From Flavobacterium amniphilum (GTDB lineage Bacteria > Bacteroidota > Bacteroidia > Flavobacteriales > Flavobacteriaceae), in assembly GCF_023634845.1 (NCBI RefSeq), contig NZ_JAMLJL010000005.1, forward strand, positions 211,346 to 275,345: a stretch of 64,000 nt of DNA, read 5' to 3'. A model generated the notes under the pieces. It saw only the letters and a list, made by a program, of their open reading frames with translations. It made no database searches and was not told where the DNA came from. Each line of letters begins with the position of its first letter. Within the stretch, counting starts at the first letter, position 1. The position numbers and the translations under genes were made by a program. Below are positions 59,665-64,000 of this stretch, one piece after another.

Positions 59665-59942
59665 GGTAATGTATCAGATGTGTTGGTAACCTATTTTTAG
59701 CTAATAATTATTTTGAAAATCAAACATTTATAATTTTATAATTGAGAATTTAAAAGCAACCTCCGGGTTGCTTTTTTAGTATTTAATCCTTTAAATCGAA
59801 GAAAATGGCTTCAGAGTTGAGTTCGTGTAGCAGATGTGTTGGTGATTGTTTAAGAACTATAAAGTATGGCAAAACAAAATCTGGGAATCAGCGGTTTTTG
59901 AATAATAAGAAATATATTTACAGAACGTTCTTAAAAAAATTG
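59665..59942 (+). mobile_element. Second IS1-family remnant fused to the orphan RHS tip
   Basis: Begins GGTAATGTATCA like the element at 61703, then has a terminator hairpin (AAAAGCAACC/GGTTGCTTTT, 59752-59775) and a second copy of CAGATGTGTTGGT at 59831. A frame from 59805 gives MASELSSCSRCVGDC then TIKYGKTKSGNQRFL, a degraded IS1 transposase zinc-finger N-terminus. It ends at 59942, where the RHS-body sequence starts in a different frame. This is a different IS1 lineage from the one at 61703. Confidence 0.75.
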
Positions 59943-60388
59943 AGAAAGGTAAGAAAGTTCATTATTATGAGCCGGATTACAGCGGTGGTGGTGGATCGGA
60001 GATGAAAGGAGCTACAGCAAGCAACAATGCGACACCAACGAATTCCTCGGTAGGCCCAACGACGTATTTGCAGAAGATGACCCAAACGGATTATATGGCC
60101 GGAGGGTTTCAATACAAGGATGAAGTAATTGAATTTATCCCGCATGCGGAAGGGTTTGTGAAGAGCGAAAAAGGTAGTTATGTATATTATTTCAATTATA
60201 CCGACCATTTAGGAAATGTAAGGGTAACCTATACCGATGACGGCAGCGGAACGCCTTATGTAGTGGAGGAAAGTAATTATTATCCTTTTGGATTGAAGCA
60301 CAGAGGCTACAACGAGCCGGATCAAAACCTGCAGGATTGGGGGAATATCCTGACTACGTATAGTTCTTTGAACCACAAGTATAAGTAC
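59943..60388 (+). repeat. Second copy of the 446-bp RHS-body segment
   Basis: Direct repeat of 57849-58294. Recombination between the two copies would delete the locus 2 tip and DUF5071 gene and attach the orphan tip to the full RHS body. Confidence 0.88.
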
Positions 60389-61234
60389 AATGGGAAGGAG
60401 TTTCAGGATGAGTTGGGACTTAATATGTATGACTATGGGGCGAGGAATTACGATGCGGCGATTGGTAGATGGATGAATATTGACCCGCTGGCGGAATTAA
60501 GTAGAAGATGGTCTCCGTATACATACGCAAAGAATAACCCAATGTTCTTTATTGATCCTGATGGTATGTTAGATACTTCTTTTATCCAAGAATTATGGGA
60601 TAAATCAAGTAATAATACTACTTGGACTAATAATAATGATGGATCATTTTCAGGTAAAGACAACGATGAAGAAGATAGTGAAACTACAGAAGATAGTGAA
60701 AATAATGATGGCGACCCTAAGAAAAATGGTAGTTCTAAATCATCCAATAAATCTTCAAATAAAACTGTTTTAAATTGGTTCGATAAAAATATTAGTCCTG
60801 CTTTATGGGATACAGCTGAAAATGAAGAAACGGAATTAGAGAATGTGTTAATTTTATATACACATGGAAATCAGCAGTATATAGTAGGTCCGAATGGGGA
60901 AAAAATTTATAATGCTAAACAGTTAAATGCTATATTATCGAAATCAAGCACAAAATGGGCTGAATTTTTAAAAAATGGTGGAAAATTTACTTTAGTTTTA
61001 AAATCGTGTAAAACAGGTCATCAGTATGGAGAAGATGACCCAAAAAGTAATCAAAATGTTGCAAGAAAATTTTCAAAAATAAATGGGTTAACAGTTATAG
61101 CACCCACGGGATATTTTGTAGGGACAAGTTATCTTTGGGGATTATTTACAACTCAACATATAGATGACCCAGAAGGCGTTAATCAATGGAATGCATATTA
61201 TAATAATAAAAGAATAAAACAGTTTAACGATTAA
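60002..61234 (+). CDS. Orphan RHS toxin tip (5'-truncated RHS gene)
   Basis: A 410-residue C-terminal piece of an RHS toxin, starting at an internal Met; homology with the RHS body begins earlier, at 59943, but the frame has a stop at 59906. RHS core: residues 1-190 (DHLGNVRVTYTDDGSG, KEFQDELGLNMYDYGARNYD, DPDGML). A Ser/Asn-rich linker leads to a tip with YTHGNQQYIVGPNG (H288), KFTLVLKSCKTG (C336) and NGLTVIAPTGYFVG. A His-Gly plus later Cys after a hydrophobic strand is the layout of clan CD (caspase-like/C80) cysteine peptidases. It may be silent until recombined. A lipoprotein follows after 4 bp. Confidence 0.75.
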   Translation: MKGATASNNATPTNSSVGPTTYLQKMTQTDYMAGGFQYKDEVIEFIPHAEGFVKSEKGSYVYYFNYTDHLGNVRVTYTDDGSGTPYVVEESNYYPFGLKHRGYNEPDQNLQDWGNILTTYSSLNHKYKYNGKEFQDELGLNMYDYGARNYDAAIGRWMNIDPLAELSRRWSPYTYAKNNPMFFIDPDGMLDTSFIQELWDKSSNNTTWTNNNDGSFSGKDNDEEDSETTEDSENNDGDPKKNGSSKSSNKSSNKTVLNWFDKNISPALWDTAENEETELENVLILYTHGNQQYIVGPNGEKIYNAKQLNAILSKSSTKWAEFLKNGGKFTLVLKSCKTGHQYGEDDPKSNQNVARKFSKINGLTVIAPTGYFVGTSYLWGLFTTQHIDDPEGVNQWNAYYNNKRIKQFND

Positions 61235-61238
61235 GAAA

Positions 61239-61691
61239 ATGAGAATAAAAATAAGTTTAATTCTAATCACTACTATTTTCGTAATTTCATGTAAACAACA
61301 AAATAGTTATTTAAGTGATGAGCAAGTGTACGAAGCTCAAAAAAAGGTTCTTCTCAAAGGAGATAAAAAATCTTACTCAATGTTATCTTTATATTATGAA
61401 GATAAACAAAGTAATTCTATGATTTTACCATACTCCATTTTAATGGCTCATCGTTTTAATGATAAAGATGCTTATTATGATGTTTATCAAGCAACAATTT
61501 GTGTTTTTAATAATAATGAATTCAATTCTGATTTAATAGAAAAATTAGATTCAGAAAGTAAAGATTTTGCTCTAAAGCATCTTTTGAAAAGTGATGAACT
61601 GGGGAATGAACACGCAAAAGAAGTTTTGGAACAATACACCAAAAAAGGTTTTCTCATTCAAAAAGGAGAAGGCAACAAGGAATTAAAATAG
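61239..61691 (+). CDS. Lipoprotein, candidate immunity for the orphan tip
   Basis: A 150-residue lipoprotein (MRIKISLILITTIFVISC). The mature part is helical and looks like Sel1/TPR-type pairs (YEAQKKVLLKGDKKSYSMLS, HLLKSDELGNEHAKEVLEQY). It starts 4 bp after the tip gene. A periplasmic, membrane-tethered immunity protein would suit a toxin that acts outside the cytosol. No named immunity family was recognised. Confidence 0.65.
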   Translation: MRIKISLILITTIFVISCKQQNSYLSDEQVYEAQKKVLLKGDKKSYSMLSLYYEDKQSNSMILPYSILMAHRFNDKDAYYDVYQATICVFNNNEFNSDLIEKLDSESKDFALKHLLKSDELGNEHAKEVLEQYTKKGFLIQKGEGNKELK

Positions 61692-61702
61692 TAAATAAAA
61701 TC

Positions 61703-62545
61703 GGTAATGTATCAAATTAGGGCATGACCTAAAATTTTAAAATAAGTAATTGAAAAACAGTGTTTAATGTAAAAGTTAAACACTGTTTTTTGTTGTGTAA
61801 ATAGATGATTTAAAGATTGAAGAATCGTTAAATCGCATAAAATAAGGGTTTTGTTTTGCTACGTGTATTAAATTAGGGCATGGAAAAAATACTTTGCCCC
61901 AAATGTAGCGGGGCAACCGTTAAAAATGGGTTTCAATCTGCCATACAACGGTATAAATGCAAATTGTGCAGGCATAAATTTCAAGTTATTTATAAATATC
62001 GGGCTTACATTAGGACTATCAATGAATCAATAGTTGTTTTATTGAAGGAAGGCTGTGGTATCAGAAGTATGAGCAGGGTTCTGAATATTTCGAAAAATAC
62101 GGTTTTAGCCCGGATAATTTCCATAGGAAACAATTTAAAGCCAAAACTATTGCTAGAAAAAGGATGGTCTTATGAAATGGATGAAATGTGGACATTTATC
62201 GGAAATAAAAGCAATGTATCATGGATTACTTATGCAATTGAAAGGAATAGCAGATCTATTGTTGGTTTTGTAGTGGGTTCTAAAACAAAAGAGAATATTC
62301 AGCCTTTGGTCAATCGTTTGATTTTATCAGAGCCAAAGCATATTTATACAGACAGATTGAATATCTATCCAGCCTTGATTCCTGCTTCCATTCATAAAAG
62401 GTTTCAATATTGTACTAATATCATTGAACGGAACAATTTGACTATGCGAACCCATTTAAAAAGACTGAACCGAAGAACGATTTGCTTTTCCAGAAGCCAA
62501 TTGGTTTTGCAGTCGGTTTTGAAAATTTACTTTTGGGTGTAGAGA
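61703..62545 (+). mobile_element. IS1-family insertion sequence, right end not found
   Basis: Left end at GGTAATGTATCAAATTAGGG (61703). The 18-mer GTATCAAATTAGGGCATG at 61709 recurs as GTATTAAATTAGGGCATG at 61865, overlapping the transposase start. A terminator-like hairpin lies between them (61755-61788). No inverted copy of the left end is found after the transposase stop, so the right end is lost or very diverged. The first 188 bp are duplicated at 28011-28198. Confidence 0.8.
61880..62542 (+). CDS. IS1 family transposase
   Basis: A 220-residue single-frame transposase. N-terminal zinc-finger-like region (CPKCSGATVKNG, YKCKLCRHKF), a helix-turn-helix (GIRSMSRVLNISKNTVLARI) and the DDE core: WSYEMDEMWTFIGNK (first Asp), HIYTDRLNIYPALIP (second Asp) and CTNIIERNNLTMRTHLKRLNRRTICFSRS (Glu and the IS1 signature). 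The C-terminus LVLQSVLKIYFWV is that of full-length Bacteroidota IS1 enzymes, so it may be active, although the right end of the element is missing. No programmed frameshift is needed, unlike E. coli IS1. Confidence 0.92.
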   Translation: MEKILCPKCSGATVKNGFQSAIQRYKCKLCRHKFQVIYKYRAYIRTINESIVVLLKEGCGIRSMSRVLNISKNTVLARIISIGNNLKPKLLLEKGWSYEMDEMWTFIGNKSNVSWITYAIERNSRSIVGFVVGSKTKENIQPLVNRLILSEPKHIYTDRLNIYPALIPASIHKRFQYCTNIIERNNLTMRTHLKRLNRRTICFSRSQLVLQSVLKIYFWV

Positions 62546-62573
62546 ATTGTTTTGATTGAAGAACAATTAGACC

Positions 62574-62597
62574 TGACAGGTTTTTGAAAACCTGTCA
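62574..62597. terminator. Perfect 11-bp hairpin after the transposase
   Basis: TGACAGGTTTT and AAAACCTGTCA with a TG loop, 32 bp after the transposase stop. It may end tnp transcription, or it may be a repeat; it lacks a strong T-run. Confidence 0.6.
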
Positions 62598-62645
62598 AGT
62601 CTGGAACACACAGGTATCCGGTTTTTAATTCAATAAAAAAAACAG

Positions 62646-62826
62646 TTACTGAACCCGTCGAAGTATTGTGGCAATTTCGTTTTCCATTTTCATTTTGCCA
62701 CAACTTTTGTGGCAATTTCATTTTCAAAAATGAAATTGCCACGGTTTTATGGTGGTTTCGACTCCGCTCAACCACCATTACTAAACTCAACCATTTAAGA
62801 TTACGGTGGCTGAGCGGAGTCGAAGC
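62646..62826. repeat. Repeat island before rhs locus 3
   Basis: One TTACTGAACCCGTCGAAGTA unit, a full GTGGCAA element (62667-62743), a GGTGGTTTCGACTCCGCTCA palindrome and a GGTGGCTGAGCGGAGTCGAA unit. No gene. Confidence 0.88.
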
Positions 62827-62874
62827 CCAATCCTTTAATCTTTCAATCTCTTAAAAAATCAGTATTTACCCTGA

Positions 62875-62905
62875 TTGCCCTGTAAGAATTTATCTCTTAT
62901 GTTTG
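62875..62905 (+). promoter_or_regulatory. Promoter of rhs locus 3
   Basis: TTG at 62875-62877, 20-bp spacer, TATGTTTG at 62898-62905. The block from about 62850 is closely similar to 23630-23690 upstream of locus 1. Confidence 0.75.
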
Positions 62906-62941
62906 CAACTGATCTGAACTCTCTTTAAAAGAGTAACGATT

Positions 62942-62977
62942 AAAGCATTTGACCAAAACTTCAAACACTAAGGCAAG
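62942..62977 (+). other. Transplanted 3' end of the 1182-residue partner gene
   Basis: 36 bp identical to 55580-55615: the last codons of the partner gene (KAFDQNFKH, stop) and the 6-bp spacer. Here they have no gene in front of them. Locus 1 keeps a degraded version (23726-23748). Confidence 0.9.
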
Positions 62978-64000
62978 ATGAAAAAACTGATATTACTATT
63001 ATTGGTACCGGGATTTGCCTTGGCGCAAAGTACCAACCAGAACTATACCAAAGCGACGACATACCGAGGGGAGAACGGCACCTTGCCACAGACCACGGTG
63101 ACCTATTTTGACGGACTGGGCAGACCCATCCAGAAAGTGGATAACGCGATGAGCGCCACGGGCCAGAATATCGTGACCCACATCGAATACGATGCTTACG
63201 GCAGACCGGTAAAGGACTATTTACCGTTTGTGTCGGGCGTATCGACACTGGATTATTTAAGCAGTGCGGTGACAAGTCAAAACACCTATTACACCACTCC
63301 GGCCAACGGGGAAACCACCGCATACCCCTACAGCGAGAAACTATTGGAAGCCTCACCGCTGGACCGGGTATTGCAACAATCCGCACCGGGTGAAGCCTGG
63401 AAGATGGGTTCCGGCCATGAAATCAAATTTGAGTACGGGACCAATGAAGCCACCGGAACCAACGCCGTGAAACTCTTCAAGGCCACTGCTACCTGGAACG
63501 AATCGTTACTGGCGTACACCAATACCCTGAGCCAAACCACAAATTACTCGGCTAATGAACTATACCTGACCGTTACCAAGGACGAGAACTGGACGTCAGG
63601 GAACAATCATACCACACAGGAATTCAAGGATAAGGCCGGTAAAGTAGTATTGAAACGGACTTTCAATGCCAATGAGGCGCATGAAACCTATTATGTGTAC
63701 GACCAGTTCGGGAATTTAGCCTTTGTAATCCCGCCCTTGGCCAATGCCGCATATGACAGCACTACCCTTAACGGGTTGTGCTACCAGTATCAATATGATA
63801 ACCGCAACCGCTTGGTGAGCAAAAAACTGCCGGGTAAACAATGGGAGTTTATCGTATATGATTTACTGGATAGGCCGATAGCAACAGGACCGGCTTTATC
63901 GCCATGGGGAACGGGAGCATCAGGCGTGATGGTCACACAGTATGATGTGTATGGAAGGGTGGCTCAAACAGGTTGGCTACCTACCACCATCGACCCGAAT
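62978..64000 (+). CDS. RHS-repeat polymorphic toxin, locus 3, 5' part
   Basis: The frame is open from ATG 62978 to the end of the window: 341 residues, 3' incomplete. It begins MKKLILLLLVPGFALAQ (signal peptide) and follows loci 1 and 2 closely through DUF6443 (YFDGLGRPIQKVDNAM) and YD repeats (YDQFGNLAFVIPPLANAAYD). It resembles locus 1 more at the start (TTYRGENGTLPQTTVTYFDG) and locus 2 in places (LQQSAPGEAWKMGSGHE, WGTGASGVMVTQYDVYGR), so it looks mosaic. Its tip lies outside the window. Confidence 0.9.
   Translation, partial: MKKLILLLLVPGFALAQSTNQNYTKATTYRGENGTLPQTTVTYFDGLGRPIQKVDNAMSATGQNIVTHIEYDAYGRPVKDYLPFVSGVSTLDYLSSAVTSQNTYYTTPANGETTAYPYSEKLLEASPLDRVLQQSAPGEAWKMGSGHEIKFEYGTNEATGTNAVKLFKATATWNESLLAYTNTLSQTTNYSANELYLTVTKDENWTSGNNHTTQEFKDKAGKVVLKRTFNANEAHETYYVYDQFGNLAFVIPPLANAAYDSTTLNGLCYQYQYDNRNRLVSKKLPGKQWEFIVYDLLDRPIATGPALSPWGTGASGVMVTQYDVYGRVAQTGWLPTTIDPN

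Noticed and set aside
59805..60005. 66-codon frame as an intact gene
   Set aside because: Its first part is a degraded IS1 transposase N-terminus and its last part is RHS DNA read in the wrong frame; annotated as an IS remnant.

Overview
The window is from a Bacteroidota chromosome, most likely a Flavobacterium or close relative. It has low-GC DNA, many promoters with the Bacteroidota -7 box TAnnTTTG, almost no Shine-Dalgarno sites, type IX secretion (T9SS) C-terminal sorting domains, DUF6443-type RHS proteins, and flavobacterial families such as LETM1-related, DUF4920 and DUF1684 proteins. There are no phage genes and no CRISPR array. The first 22 kb is dense, ordinary core genome.

Layout. 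1-22.9 kb: core genes. They include a YdeI fragment, a LETM1-like protein, divergent dps/oxyR, two paralogous 65-residue proteins, an mnmD/lipoprotein/DUF4920 operon, ilvE, a MazG-like hydrolase, tcdA, a TatD hydrolase, an MFS transporter, a BlaI/BlaR1-type pair behind a striking double operator, apt, tRNA-Arg(ACG), a CHASE-PAS-PAS kinase with response regulator, a pentapeptide protein, a T9SS amidase, and a haem-motif lipoprotein. 23-29.6 kb: an RHS toxin gene followed by displaced toxin tips and candidate immunity genes, mixed with an IS1-family fragment and hairpin repeats. 30-35 kb: a sigma factor overlapping a membrane protein that looks like an anti-sigma/beta-barrel fusion, surface proteins, and a small GIY-YIG nuclease wrapped in palindromic repeats. 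35-49 kb: a CocE-like hydrolase, a cation/proton antiporter, LytS/LytTR and TPR-kinase/LuxR two-component pairs, and small Cys-rich or membrane proteins, separated by long repeat islands. 50-64 kb: a three-gene operon (T9SS seven-repeat propeller, 1182-residue partner, 1188-residue RHS toxin) with a DUF5071 immunity gene, then an orphan RHS tip with a lipoprotein, an IS1 transposase, and the start of a third RHS gene.

How it works together (inference). The three RHS loci share a nearly constant body and have different AT-rich C-terminal tips, each followed by a small candidate immunity gene. A 446-bp stretch of the RHS body is repeated directly at the orphan tip, so homologous recombination could swap the tip and its immunity gene. 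The third RHS gene carries the last codons of the 1182-residue partner upstream of its start, which shows it was copied from the operon. The RHS tips have lower GC than the bodies, consistent with separate acquisition.

The intergenic DNA is unusually structured. At least five repeat families recur: a GTGGCAA double hairpin (8 copies), a ~250-315-bp element whose hairpin shows compensatory base changes, modular GCTGAG...CGAAGC palindromes, 23-bp direct repeats, and GTTATRA heptamers. The most promising leads are the RHS cassette-exchange system, the structured ~300-bp element, and the GIY-YIG nuclease whose stop codon directly abuts a palindrome.
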